This document shows positions 1 to 8,397 of a DNA stretch of 64,000 nt, one piece after another. The notes under the pieces are model-generated. The model searched no databases, was not told where the DNA came from, and worked only from the letters and a program-made list of their open reading frames with translations. Source of the DNA: Alphaproteobacteria bacterium (lineage in GTDB: Bacteria > Pseudomonadota > Alphaproteobacteria > Bin95). Each line of letters begins with the position of its first letter. The first letter of the stretch is position 1. Location: assembly GCA_020638555.1 (NCBI GenBank), contig JACKII010000003.1, positions 186,001 through 250,000 on the forward strand. The letters are read 5' to 3'. The translations under genes were made by a program, and so were the position numbers.

Positions 1-2
1 CG

Positions 3-380
3 CGACCGCCGCAGCGCGCCGCCTCAGCCGCCCCGACCGCTGCACCGAAACCAGCACCGGCACCGGCAAGACCCGCCGCCGCCGAGGGATCGCGTCGGCC
101 GCTGCTCGAAATTCCGTTCCCGCAGGACAAGGTGGACTACGAAGCCGCGCTCTATGCCGCCATCAGCGAGGCCGTGGCCCGCAATCCCTCGGCCCGGTTC
201 GAGGTGGTCGCGGTTTCGCCCGCCGGGCGGCCCGGCGCATTGCCGGCGACCGCAAGGCAAAAGGCCCAGCGCGTCACCCGGAGCCTGATCACCATGGGGG
301 TGCCGTCGGCGCGCCTGCAGCAGTCGGTTCGCACAACGGACGGCAGCGGCCCGGACCGGGTGCTGGTCTATATGATGTGA
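3..380 (+). CDS. C-terminal part of an unknown protein (5' end outside window)
   Basis: The frame is open from the first base of the window to a TGA at 378-380, so this is the 3' part of a longer gene. The visible part begins with an alanine/proline-rich stretch (about residues 1-30), which looks like a flexible linker. A compact region of about 85 residues follows, with a pattern like a small alpha/beta domain (VDYEAALYAAISEAVARNP, then FEVVAVSP, ending VLVYMM). The spacing of a long helix followed by a strand is reminiscent of periplasmic OmpA-like or SPOR-like C-terminal modules, but no signature residues prove this. The gene is followed 50 bp later by gpt on the same strand. Function unknown. 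Confidence 0.6.
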   Translation, partial: RPPQRAASAAPTAAPKPAPAPARPAAAEGSRRPLLEIPFPQDKVDYEAALYAAISEAVARNPSARFEVVAVSPAGRPGALPATARQKAQRVTRSLITMGVPSARLQQSVRTTDGSGPDRVLVYMM

Positions 381-430
381 GGCCGGCAGGCCAACGACCG
401 GACCGATGTCCTCAGGAGAGCGAATTGGCG

Positions 431-913
431 ATGGCGCCTCAAACCCCACCCCAGCATTCCTTCCCCGTCTCGTGGGACGAGTTGCACCGCGATACCAAGG
501 CGCTGGCCTGGCGCCTGGCCGACCTGCCGCCGTTCGAGGCCATCGTCGCCATCGCCCGCGGCGGGCTGGTGCCGGCGGCCATCGTCGCGCGGGAGCTGGG
601 GGTGCGGCTGGTGGATACTGTCTGCATCGCCAGCTATGACGACCGCACCCAGGGCCGTGCCAACATCCTCAAGGGTCTGGACGGGCAGGGCAAGGACGGG
701 CAGGGCAAGGGCGTGCTGGTGGTGGATGACCTGGTCGACACCGGCGTGACCGCGCGCATCGTGCGCGCCATGCTGCCGGAGGCGCATATCGCCACCGTCT
801 ATGCCAAGCCCGCCGGGCGGCCGGAGGTCGACACCTTCGTGACGCTGGTAAGCCAGGACACCTGGATCGTGTTCCCGTGGGATGTGGGCGACCCGGTCCG
901 GCCGGGCGGATAG
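431..913 (+). CDS. gpt: xanthine phosphoribosyltransferase (Gpt-like)
   Basis: 160 residues, close to the usual 152-155 of proteobacterial Gpt. The family transfers ribose-5-phosphate from PRPP to xanthine or guanine in purine salvage, usually as a membrane-associated cytosolic enzyme. The PRPP-binding loop is clear (VLVVDDLVDTG, residues 95-105) and the IARGGLVPA loop is at 41-50. ATG 431 was chosen to match family length; AGGAG lies about 12 nt upstream, and a TTG at 425 would give better spacing and two extra residues. Residues 84-93 (DGQGKDGQGK) come from a perfect 15-bp tandem duplication in the flexible loop just before the PRPP motif. Confidence 0.85.
   Translation: MAPQTPPQHSFPVSWDELHRDTKALAWRLADLPPFEAIVAIARGGLVPAAIVARELGVRLVDTVCIASYDDRTQGRANILKGLDGQGKDGQGKGVLVVDDLVDTGVTARIVRAMLPEAHIATVYAKPAGRPEVDTFVTLVSQDTWIVFPWDVGDPVRPGG
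680..709 (+). repeat. 15-bp in-frame tandem duplication inside gpt
   Basis: Two perfect copies of GACGGGCAGGGCAAG stand head to tail (680-694 and 695-709), adding five residues to the loop before the PRPP-binding motif. The copies are identical, so the event looks recent. It does not break the frame. Confidence 0.9.
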
Positions 914-940
914 GGCGGGTTCTTTTCCGCTGGCTCACCA

Positions 941-1054
941 CCCCATCTTCCCTGTCCCCGCGGAAGCGGGGACCCATGCCTGAGAGACAAAAACAGAGCC
1001 CGTGTTCTGTGAGACGCTCTCAGGCATGGGCTCCCGCTTGCGCGGGAGATGGGG
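941..1054. repeat. dispersed palindromic intergenic repeat, family A, copy 1
   Basis: A long imperfect palindrome fills most of the gap after gpt. Its arms hold ATGCCTGAGAG (976-986) and CTCTCAGGCAT (1017-1027), flanked by smaller GC hairpins such as CCCCGCGGAAGCGGGG. The same architecture recurs at 19058-19163 and 44830-45020. It lies between convergent genes, where such structures often act as bidirectional terminators or mRNA stabilisers. Confidence 0.8.
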
Positions 1055-1154
1055 CAGGAGAGTGGGTCGGCCAGTGCCGAAAGCGGCCGAAAGCGGATCC
1101 CGCCGCCTTCGGATCGGGTCAACCGGCTCGAAATGCCATGACGCGAGCTTCGCG

Positions 1155-1523
1155 CTACCCCTCCTGCGGGGCGCAGAACATGTCATAGAGGGTTTCGACC
1201 ATGCGCCGTGCGCGGTCGTCCGCCAGCCGGTAATAAATGGTCTTGCCCTCGCGGCGAAACGCGACCAGCCCATCCATGCGCAAGCGGGCGAGTTGCTGGG
1301 ACACCGCCGCCTGGCGGGCAGAGAGGAAACCTTCCAGGTCGGTCACGGATTTCTCGCCCGATGCCAGGTGGCAGAGAATCAGCAGCCGCCCCTCGTGCGC
1401 CAGGGCTTTCAGGAACCGGGCCGCGTTGCGCGCGCTCTCGGTCATCTCGTCCAGGTTGGGGTCCGCATTGGCATCCGCCTCTGTGGGTTCAAACGCGGGC
1501 AACGACATCACCAAATCCATCAT
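1155..1523 (-). CDS. ArsR-family regulator of the BigR/SqrR persulfide-sensing type
   Basis: 122-residue winged-helix protein. The recognition helix region reads ARQAAVSQQLARLRMDGLV (69-87), followed by the wing GKTIYYRL (93-100). Two cysteines, C51 (LILC, end of helix) and C117 (DMFC, C-terminal helix), are 66 residues apart. This is the spacing of the redox pair in BigR and SqrR, which form an internal polysulfide bridge when reactive sulfur is present and then release DNA. The metal sites of classic ArsR members are not visible. It lies 90 bp from the end of the monooxygenase operon. No sulfide-quinone reductase or persulfide dioxygenase is adjacent, so the target is not obvious. Start choice among M1, M2 and M6 is uncertain; no Shine-Dalgarno sequence is clear. 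Confidence 0.85.
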   Translation of the reverse strand: MMDLVMSLPAFEPTEADANADPNLDEMTESARNAARFLKALAHEGRLLILCHLASGEKSVTDLEGFLSARQAAVSQQLARLRMDGLVAFRREGKTIYYRLADDRARRMVETLYDMFCAPQEG

Positions 1524-1613
1524 GCTGCGGGGGCGCCAGGACTGCCGCGCCTGTGTTGTGTTATGGCGCCTTCGCCATGAGGTCTCAAGAGGCAGCCCGC
1601 GGCACCGCCCCGG

Positions 1614-2816
1614 TCACGGCGCCAGCGGGCCCGCCACCACGTCGTGGCCGAACAGGCGCGACTGGTCGGCGGAGACGCCGTCCGGGTTGGTCTCCACCTC
1701 CGCCTTCAACCGCGCATTGCGCTCGGCCACCGCCTGCGGGTCGCTCAGATGGAAAACGCGCTCGTTGCGGCGCGAACCCTCCTGCACCCAGGCGGTGCGC
1801 TCCATGCGGTTGCGCTGATAGCGTTGCAGCGCTTCGGCCGGATCCGGTACCTCGGCCAGGCAGCGGGCCAGCACATAGCCGTCCTCGATGCTCTGGGCCG
1901 CGCCCTGGGCCATAAAGGGCAGCATGGGGTGACAGGCATCGCCCAGCAGCGTGACCCGGCCGCGGCTCCAGAACGGCAACGGGTCGCGGTCGTGCAGCGC
2001 CCATTTCATCGCCCGCGGCGTGGCGGAAATGATGTCGGTGATGCGCCGGTGCCAGCCGGCAAAGTCGCCGAGCGCGTCGGCGATCCGCCCTTCCGCCGAC
2101 CAGCTTTCGATGGCGGAGCCGTCGTGCGGCACCACGCCGACCCAGTTCATGAACAACGCCTCGCCGCCACGGGCGCCCACGTAATAGTTGACGAAATGGC
2201 TGCCCGGCCCCCAGCACACGCCGGAGACCACCGGCGCGCCCATGGTCCGCGCCGCCTCGCCGGGGCAGAGTCCGCGCCAGGCCATATTGCCGGTGAACCG
2301 TGCCGGCTGGTCGCCGTGCAAATGCTTCTGCACCGTGGAGTGAATGCCGTCGGCGCCGACTAGCACGTCGCCCCAGACCACCGTGCCGTCCGCCAGTTCC
2401 GCGCCGACCCGGCCGGCTTCCTCGCGCACGCGGACCACCTTGGCGCCCATGCGCGCGACGCCCGGCGGCAGGCCATCGCTGAGGGCGGCGATCAGATCCG
2501 GGCGGTAGAGATGGACATAGGGATAGCCCCAGCGGCGCAGCACATGCTCGCCATAGGGGATGACCCGCAGATGCTCGCCGGTGTTCCAGGCCGTGGCGAT
2601 GGCGGCGTCGGGATGCATGGCGACGGCCATCACCGCATCCAGCCGGCCCAGAGCGTCGATGACGCGGTTGGCGTTGGGGCTCATCTGCACGCCGGCGCCG
2701 ACCTCGCCGAAGGTGCTGGCCTGCTCCAGCAGCGTCACGGCGAAACCGTGCTTCAGCAGGGCGAGGGCAGCGGCGGTGCCGCCAATGCCGGCGCCGACAA
2801 TTACGATATGGGTCAT
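1614..2816 (-). CDS. FAD-dependent aromatic monooxygenase (salicylate / 3-hydroxybenzoate hydroxylase type)
   Basis: 400 residues, the size of class A flavoprotein hydroxylases, which insert one oxygen atom next to a phenolic or pyridine hydroxyl using NAD(P)H. All three family signatures are present: GAGIGG at 8-13 for FAD, the VGADG motif at 153-157 for FAD/NAD(P)H, and LGDACHP at 291-297 for the FAD ribityl chain. The long VLARCL helix after the third motif is typical. Its start overlaps the end of the upstream monooxygenase gene by 4 bp (ATGA), so both are co-transcribed. Closest by feel to 3-hydroxybenzoate 6-hydroxylase or 6-hydroxynicotinate 3-monooxygenase; the substrate is not known. 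Confidence 0.85.
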   Translation of the reverse strand: MTHIVIVGAGIGGTAAALALLKHGFAVTLLEQASTFGEVGAGVQMSPNANRVIDALGRLDAVMAVAMHPDAAIATAWNTGEHLRVIPYGEHVLRRWGYPYVHLYRPDLIAALSDGLPPGVARMGAKVVRVREEAGRVGAELADGTVVWGDVLVGADGIHSTVQKHLHGDQPARFTGNMAWRGLCPGEAARTMGAPVVSGVCWGPGSHFVNYYVGARGGEALFMNWVGVVPHDGSAIESWSAEGRIADALGDFAGWHRRITDIISATPRAMKWALHDRDPLPFWSRGRVTLLGDACHPMLPFMAQGAAQSIEDGYVLARCLAEVPDPAEALQRYQRNRMERTAWVQEGSRRNERVFHLSDPQAVAERNARLKAEVETNPDGVSADQSRLFGHDVVAGPLAP

Positions 2817-4456
2817 GCGTTGGGCGCTCCTTCCGTCCCGCCATTGGGCGCCCGGCCGCAGGCAATGGCAAGCGCCTGGCCATCCGCTTCATTCCCCCGC
2901 CAGGCCAGGTGCTGGTCCGGCCGGATCAGGGCCAGGTCGGCGCCATAGACCTGCCGCGCCCGCTCGCTTTGCACCTCCACCAGATGCAGCGGCACGCCGA
3001 GCCGCCGGGCCGCGTCCCGCACTGGCGCCGGGTCGCCGCGGCCGTTGAACCGCAGCAGGGTCAGCCCGTTGACGGCAAGACGGTCGAAGATCGCCCGGCC
3101 GGCGTCGTCGAACAGGTGCGGCGCGCGCATGCCGGGCCAGGCCATGGCCGGGATGGCCCGCACATCCGCAGGCGGCGCCGGGCCGGGCTCCCGTTCCAGC
3201 AGCGGGGCGACCAGGGGCGAGGCGTCGTAGCGATAGGCGAATTCCAGGCCGAACGCCTCGTTCTCCAGATTGCCCGCCGCCGCGATGGCGTTGGCCAATG
3301 CCTGTCGCTCGGCCGGGTCGCGGTCGGCGTCCGGGTGGGCGGCATAGGCGCTGGCGATGTCCAGGCGCACGCCCGTGTGCCGCTCGGACCAGTCGCGATT
3401 GATGCGGCCGATCGGCCGGCGCTCGGCGTCGTAGGCGTCCAGCAGCGCCGGACCGCCCCAGCCCTGCACCGCGCCGGCCAGCATCCAGGCGATGGCGATG
3501 GCATCGCCGATGCCGGTGTTCATGCCATAGCCGCCGGTGGGGATGTACTGGTGCGCGGCGTCGCCCGCCAGGAACACCCGGCCCTCGCGGTAGCGCTCGG
3601 CCAGCAACAGGTGCGGCGTCCAGGGATTGGCGACCAGGATTTCCGCGTCGATTTCCGTGCCGAGCGCCGCGAACAGAGTCGGCAGCGGATCGACATGGGC
3701 GGTGTCGGTGCCGTCGGGAAAGCGGGCGTGCAGGGTGTAGACCGCATCGTCGTCCTGGGCAATCAGCGTGCCCCGGGGCGACTGATAGTGCCAGGCGATG
3801 CCGAAGCGCTGCAACACGGCGCGCGCGCGGCTGCGGAAGTGGATCATGAAGCGATTGGCGACCGCGTGCTGCCCCTCCACCGCCAGGCCCAGGGCGCGGC
3901 GCACCGCGCTGCCGCCGCCGTCGCAGCCGACCAGATAGCGCCCGCGCACCTGACGCACCGCATCCGAGGCGCGGTCGCGCACCGTCAGGGTGACGCCCGC
4001 GGCATCCTGGGCCACATCCTCCACCGCCGCGCCCCAGTGGGAGGCGATCAGCGGCTCGGCCAGGACCGCCGCCTTCAGCACCGGCTCGATCACCACCTGC
4101 GAGACGCGCATGGCCGGCTCCAGCGGCTGGCGGCCGTCATTGGCGGCGGCGAAGGCGGCGCGCTGCTCGTTCGGCGCTGCGTAGGGGAAGCGGTGCAGTT
4201 CGTGCCCCGCCATGCTGGTCACCCAGGACACATCCAGCGGATGATCCGGCGGCACCGCCACCGCACGCAGCCGCTCGGCCACGCCCAGGCGCCGGAACAG
4301 TTCCAGCGAGCGGCCATTGGTGATGTCCATCTTCGGATGGCGCGTCGTCTCCGGGTTGCGCTCGAACAGCGCGACGGGCACGCCATGCTGCGCCAGCGCC
4401 AGCGCACAGGTCATACCCACCGGCCCGCCGCCGGCGATCAGCACCGGCGCGGCCAT
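2813..4456 (-). CDS. FAD-dependent phenol/PCP-type monooxygenase with C-terminal thioredoxin-like domain
   Basis: 547 residues starting at ATG 4456, which follows AGGACAAGGT; an in-frame ATG 48 bp further upstream is less likely. The FAD motif AGGGPVGM is at the N-terminus, CDGGGSAVRRALG is the second motif, and FLAGDAAHQYIPTGGYGMN is the third. The last 150 residues form the PHOX-type thioredoxin-like domain seen in phenol hydroxylase, MhpA and pentachlorophenol monooxygenase. It overlaps the next gene by 4 bp. The pair of flavin hydroxylases points to stepwise ring hydroxylation. The substrate cannot be read from the sequence. Confidence 0.8.
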   Translation of the reverse strand: MAAPVLIAGGGPVGMTCALALAQHGVPVALFERNPETTRHPKMDITNGRSLELFRRLGVAERLRAVAVPPDHPLDVSWVTSMAGHELHRFPYAAPNEQRAAFAAANDGRQPLEPAMRVSQVVIEPVLKAAVLAEPLIASHWGAAVEDVAQDAAGVTLTVRDRASDAVRQVRGRYLVGCDGGGSAVRRALGLAVEGQHAVANRFMIHFRSRARAVLQRFGIAWHYQSPRGTLIAQDDDAVYTLHARFPDGTDTAHVDPLPTLFAALGTEIDAEILVANPWTPHLLLAERYREGRVFLAGDAAHQYIPTGGYGMNTGIGDAIAIAWMLAGAVQGWGGPALLDAYDAERRPIGRINRDWSERHTGVRLDIASAYAAHPDADRDPAERQALANAIAAAGNLENEAFGLEFAYRYDASPLVAPLLEREPGPAPPADVRAIPAMAWPGMRAPHLFDDAGRAIFDRLAVNGLTLLRFNGRGDPAPVRDAARRLGVPLHLVEVQSERARQVYGADLALIRPDQHLAWRGNEADGQALAIACGRAPNGGTEGAPNA

Positions 4457-4543
4457 ACCTTGTCCTGGTTCGATCAGCCCCGGTCCTCCTCCGGCGGCCC
4501 GCACACCCGGAGGGGCGGGCCGCGGTCTCGGGCGTGCCCGCCG

Positions 4544-5398
4544 CTAGCGGCCGATGGCCTCGCCCTCGATGGTGACGCGGTGCATCAGGCGGCGGTGGCC
4601 GTGATAGTCGTTCACCGCATAGTGCCAGGTGGCGCGGTTGTCCCAGAATGCCACCGACCCGTTCGCCCACTGGAAGCGATAGGTGTGCTCCGGCCGGGCC
4701 GCGTGCTGGTAGAGATAGTCGAGCAGCGGCTTGCTCTCGGCGTCGGTCCAGCCTTCGAAGCGCAGGGTGAAGCCAGGATTGACGTAGAGCGCCTTGCGGC
4801 CGCTGAACGGATGGCGGATCACCACCGGGTGCGTCGCGTCCTGCAACGCCTCGTCCTTGTTGCCGACACGCTCGCCGATATCGTTTTCCTTGTCCTGATA
4901 GCGCTTGGCATTGCGGCCGAACACATGGCGCGAGGAGTGCTCCGCATTCATCCCCTCCAGCGTGGCCTTCAGCCCGTCGGACAGGCTGTCATAGGCGGCA
5001 TACATGTTGGCGAACAGCGTATCGCCACCGCAGGGCGGCGTTTCCCGCGCGATCAGGATCGAGCCCATGGCCGGGACCTGGTCGTAGGAATGGTCGGTGT
5101 GCCAGCCGCCGCCGATATTCGACTTCTGCCCCGGCTCCTTGCGCACTTCGGCGATGCGCGGCTCTTCCGCGACATGGGCGAAGAAGCGGTTGACGTTCAC
5201 GCCGCCGAAATGCTCCGCCATGGCCAGGTGCGAGGCGTGGTCGATATCCTGCTCGCGGAAGAACAACACGCCATGTTCGCCAATGGCGGCCTTGAGCGCG
5301 GCCGCCTGGGTATCGTCCAAATGACCGAGATCGATGTCCTCGACAAAAGCGCCGACACCGCCGCCGGACGGGCGAATGGAAAGACTGTTCTGCAACAT
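4544..5398 (-). CDS. TauD/TfdA-family 2-oxoglutarate dioxygenase
   Basis: 284 residues, normal for the family, which couples decarboxylation of 2-oxoglutarate to hydroxylation of substrates such as taurine, alkyl sulfates or phenoxyacetates. Fe(II) ligands are H100 and D102 (GGGWHTDHSYD) and H259 (NRATWHYAVNDY); the oxoglutarate arginine is in RRLMHR (269-274). ATG 5398 follows a near-perfect AGGAGGT 6-7 nt away, which settles the start. It is 87 bp upstream of the monooxygenase pair, on the same strand, and 40 bp downstream of the thiolase gene, so all four probably form one operon. Confidence 0.85.
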   Translation of the reverse strand: MLQNSLSIRPSGGGVGAFVEDIDLGHLDDTQAAALKAAIGEHGVLFFREQDIDHASHLAMAEHFGGVNVNRFFAHVAEEPRIAEVRKEPGQKSNIGGGWHTDHSYDQVPAMGSILIARETPPCGGDTLFANMYAAYDSLSDGLKATLEGMNAEHSSRHVFGRNAKRYQDKENDIGERVGNKDEALQDATHPVVIRHPFSGRKALYVNPGFTLRFEGWTDAESKPLLDYLYQHAARPEHTYRFQWANGSVAFWDNRATWHYAVNDYHGHRRLMHRVTIEGEAIGR

Positions 5399-5438
5399 GG
5401 CGTAACCTCCTGGTTGGGGAGCAGGGTAATTCGTTATA

Positions 5439-6602
5439 CTAGCGCAACGGTTCCAGGATGGAGACAAAATTCGCGACGGCCGTGCCGCCCATGTTGAACA
5501 CGCCGCCCAGCTTGGCGCCCGGAATCTGCATCCCGCCCGCCTCGCCGCGCATCTGCATGGCAATCATGGCGTGCATGGAAACGCCGGTGGCGCCGATGGG
5601 GTGGCCCTTGGCCTTGAGCCCGCCGGACGGGTTCACCGGCAGCTTGCCGTCCTTGTAGGTCCAGCCCTCGTCGATGGCCAGACGCCCCCGGCCCTTGGGC
5701 GTCAGGCCCATGGCCTCGTATTCCAGCAGTTCGGCCGGGGTGAAGCAGTCATGGGTTTCGACCACGTCCAGGTCCAGCAGGTCCAGGCCCGCGCTGGCGA
5801 GCGCCCGCTGCCAGGCCAGCGCCGGGCCTTCCATGTCCAGGAATTCGCGGCGCGAGACCGGCAGGAAGTCGTTCACCTGCTCGGCCGCGCGGAACACCAC
5901 CGCCTTGTTCAGGCGCAGCGCGGTTTCCATGTCCGCCAGCACCACCGCCGCCGCGCCGTCGCTCACCAGCGAGCAGTCGGTGCGGCGCAGCGGGCCGGCC
6001 ACCAGCGGGTTCTTGTCCGAGACCGTGTTGCAGAAGTCGAAGCCGAAATCCTTGCGCATCTGCGCATACGGATTGTCGACGCCGTTCTTGTGGTTCTTGG
6101 CGGCGATGCGGGCCAGCACGTCCGACTGGTCGCCGTATTTCTGGAAATAGCGGCCGGTGACCTGGCCGAACACGCCGGCGAACCCGGCCTCGATCTGCGC
6201 TTCCTCCTTCACATAGGAGCATTTCAGCAGCACGTCGCCGACCTCGCGCGTCGGCAGTTCCGTCATCTTCTCGGCGCCGACCACCAGCACGACGCGGGCG
6301 CGGCGGGCGCGGATCGCGTTCAGGCCCACATGGATCGCGGTGGAGCCGGTGGCACAGGCATTCTCCACCCGTGTCGCCGGCTTGAAGCGAAAGGCCGGGT
6401 CGGCCTGGAACACCAGGGCGGCCGGGAAATCCTGTTGCACGAAGCCGCCGTTGAACTGGCCGAGAACGACCGCGTCCACGTCTTTCGCCTCCAGCCCGGC
6501 GTCGACGAGGGCGGCATTGGCGACCTGCACGATCATGGCTTCGACATCGTCATCGCGCTTGCCGAACGGGATGTGGGACCAGCCAACCAGACACTCGCTC
6601 AT
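5439..6602 (-). CDS. thiolase-family acetyl-CoA acyltransferase (SCP-x like)
   Basis: 387 residues. The nucleophile motif is VENACATGS with C83; GHPIGATG supplies the catalytic histidine near residue 335. The C-terminal loop reads NMGGTAVANF instead of CxGGGxGxA. Loss of the second cysteine is typical of the SCP2-type thiolase group found in catabolic operons, which cleaves or condenses unusual acyl-CoAs. It is first in the minus-strand operon with the TauD and two FAD monooxygenase genes. The gap to the divergent metallo-hydrolase gene (about 117 bp) should hold the promoters for both directions. Confidence 0.85.
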   Translation of the reverse strand: MSECLVGWSHIPFGKRDDDVEAMIVQVANAALVDAGLEAKDVDAVVLGQFNGGFVQQDFPAALVFQADPAFRFKPATRVENACATGSTAIHVGLNAIRARRARVVLVVGAEKMTELPTREVGDVLLKCSYVKEEAQIEAGFAGVFGQVTGRYFQKYGDQSDVLARIAAKNHKNGVDNPYAQMRKDFGFDFCNTVSDKNPLVAGPLRRTDCSLVSDGAAAVVLADMETALRLNKAVVFRAAEQVNDFLPVSRREFLDMEGPALAWQRALASAGLDLLDLDVVETHDCFTPAELLEYEAMGLTPKGRGRLAIDEGWTYKDGKLPVNPSGGLKAKGHPIGATGVSMHAMIAMQMRGEAGGMQIPGAKLGGVFNMGGTAVANFVSILEPLR

Positions 6603-6719
6603 GGCTCAGGGGCTCCTCGCCGCGGAAAAATGTGGGACGCCCATTGACCGCAACGGGCGACACGGTGTCAAGCTGCGGCTAGACTGCCGCCAAAACGCCC
6701 TTTGCTGAGGACACGCCCC

Positions 6720-7592
6720 ATGCTGACCAACCGTATCGGCGATATCCGCGTCGACCGGATCATCGAGCAGGAATTCCCCATGTTCGATCCGGCGGACTTC
6801 CTGCCGGAACTGACCAAGGAGATGATCGACCCCTACCGCTCCTGGTTCGAGCCGAAATGCTGCGACCCGGTCTCGGGCCTGATGACCTTCTGCATGCAGA
6901 GCTATGTCATCCGCACCGGCCAGCACAACATCCTGGTCGACACCTGCATCGGCAATCACAAGAACCACCCGGCCCGCGCGCCCTGGCACCAGAAGACCGA
7001 CGCCACCTATATGAACGCGCTGAAGCGCGCCGGGCTCTCGGTCGACGACATCGACTTCGTCATGTGCACCCACCTGCACCCCGACCATGTCGGCTGGAAC
7101 ACCCGCCTGGAAAACGGCCAGTGGGTCCCGACCTTCCCCAACGCCAAATACATCTTTTCGGAGAAAGAACTGGCCTATTGGGAAGAGACCAACGCCAAGT
7201 CCGAAATCCCCTATGTGGTCGAAAGCGTGCTGCCGATCGTGCGCGCCGGGCGGGTCACCAAGGTCGGCCACGACCACCAGCTGAACGACATGATCTGGTG
7301 CGAGCCGACCCCCGGCCACACGCCGGACCATATGAGCATCTGCATGAAGCATGGCGGCCATACGGGCGTCATCACCGGCGACCTGATCCACTCGCCGATC
7401 CAGTGCGTCTACCCGCACATCCACGCCCGGCCGGACGTGGACAAGCCGCTGGCCGCCAAGACGCGCCGCGCCTATCTGGAGAAATACGCCGACACCGACA
7501 CGCTGATCTGCGCCACCCACTTCCCCTCCCCCAGCTTCGGCCATTTCGTGAGCGAGGGCGACAGCTTCCGCTACCGGTTCCTGTCCGAATAG
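6720..7592 (+). CDS. metallo-beta-lactamase-fold hydrolase
   Basis: 290 residues from ATG 6720, with GAGGA 10 nt before it; a TTG at 6702 is an alternative. The zinc motif THLHPDH gives H118, H120, D122 and H123. GHTPDH, TGDLIH and the late ATHFPSPSFGH supply the remaining ligands of a two-metal site. The domain layout resembles AHL lactonases and arylsulfatase-type members, but those subfamilies also include many small lactone or thioester hydrolases. It is the first gene of a plus-strand run with an SDR and a zinc alcohol dehydrogenase, so a catabolic hydrolase is more likely than a resistance enzyme. Confidence 0.8.
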   Translation: MLTNRIGDIRVDRIIEQEFPMFDPADFLPELTKEMIDPYRSWFEPKCCDPVSGLMTFCMQSYVIRTGQHNILVDTCIGNHKNHPARAPWHQKTDATYMNALKRAGLSVDDIDFVMCTHLHPDHVGWNTRLENGQWVPTFPNAKYIFSEKELAYWEETNAKSEIPYVVESVLPIVRAGRVTKVGHDHQLNDMIWCEPTPGHTPDHMSICMKHGGHTGVITGDLIHSPIQCVYPHIHARPDVDKPLAAKTRRAYLEKYADTDTLICATHFPSPSFGHFVSEGDSFRYRFLSE

Positions 7593-7614
7593 CCGGCCGA
7601 GGGAGCAGAACGCC

Positions 7615-8385
7615 ATGACAGAGCGTGTCAGCCTGGTAACGGGTGCGGCCAGCGGCATCGGACGGGCGACGGCGATCCGCCTCGCCGCGGCCGGCGATAC
7701 CGTCATCGTCGCCGATATCAATGTCGACGGCGGCGCCGAGACCGTCCGCCGGATCGAGGCCGCCGGCGGCAGCGCCCGCTTCGAGCATCTGGACGTGGCC
7801 AACGAGGCGAGCGTGGATGCGCTCGCCGCCAAGGCCGGGCCGGTCCGCAATCTCGTCAACTGCGCCGGCCTGCTCCAGACCGCGGCGCGGGTCGAGGACA
7901 TGGACCTGGGGCTGCACGACCGCATCTGGTCGGTGAACTATCGCGGCACCTATCTCTGCTGCCGCGCCTGGGGGCCGCGCATCGGCGAGGCCGGCGGCGG
8001 CTCCATCGTCAATATCGGCTCGATCGCCGGCAAGCGCATGTTCCCGGTGCCGGCCTATTCGCCCAGCAAGATGGCGATCCACGGCCTGACCGCCGAACTG
8101 GCGGCCGATCTCGGCCCGCGCGGCGTGCGCGTCAACGCCGTCGCCCCCGGCTTCGTACTGACGGAGGCGATGCAGGCCAATATCGACGCCGGCGAGCGCG
8201 ACACCACCCTGATGGAGTTGCAGACGCCGCTCGGCCAGTTGATGCGGCCGGAGCATATCGCCGACGGCATCCATTTTCTCTGTTCCGACGCGGCGGCGAT
8301 GATCACCGGGATCGTCTTGCCGATTGACGGCGGCTGGCTGGCCGGCGTCACCTATTATTCCTTTCCCGGCCTGAAGAAAAACTAG
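7615..8385 (+). CDS. short-chain dehydrogenase/reductase
   Basis: 256 residues, classical SDR. The cofactor motif TGAASGIG is at residues 9-16, the acidic residue after the second strand (VADIN) favours NAD(H), and the active-site group is the Ser of NIGSIAG with YSPSK (Tyr and Lys). PGFVLTEAM and the C-terminal DGGWLAG are the usual substrate-loop elements. It is 22 bp after the metallo-hydrolase gene and 12 bp before the zinc alcohol dehydrogenase gene, so the three form one transcription unit. Substrate unknown. Confidence 0.85.
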   Translation: MTERVSLVTGAASGIGRATAIRLAAAGDTVIVADINVDGGAETVRRIEAAGGSARFEHLDVANEASVDALAAKAGPVRNLVNCAGLLQTAARVEDMDLGLHDRIWSVNYRGTYLCCRAWGPRIGEAGGGSIVNIGSIAGKRMFPVPAYSPSKMAIHGLTAELAADLGPRGVRVNAVAPGFVLTEAMQANIDAGERDTTLMELQTPLGQLMRPEHIADGIHFLCSDAAAMITGIVLPIDGGWLAGVTYYSFPGLKKN

Positions 8386-8397
8386 GGAGCCTGCCCC

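Noticed and set aside
2909..5497. An 862-codon plus-strand frame across the monooxygenase and TauD genes
   Set aside because: It crosses two real minus-strand genes and the gap between them; product is His/Arg/Gln-rich and lacks a ribosome site.
6720..7592. Reading the metallo-hydrolase as a beta-lactam resistance gene
   Set aside because: No signal peptide, and the operon context with an SDR and ADH is catabolic. The HxHxDH motif is shared by many non-resistance hydrolases.
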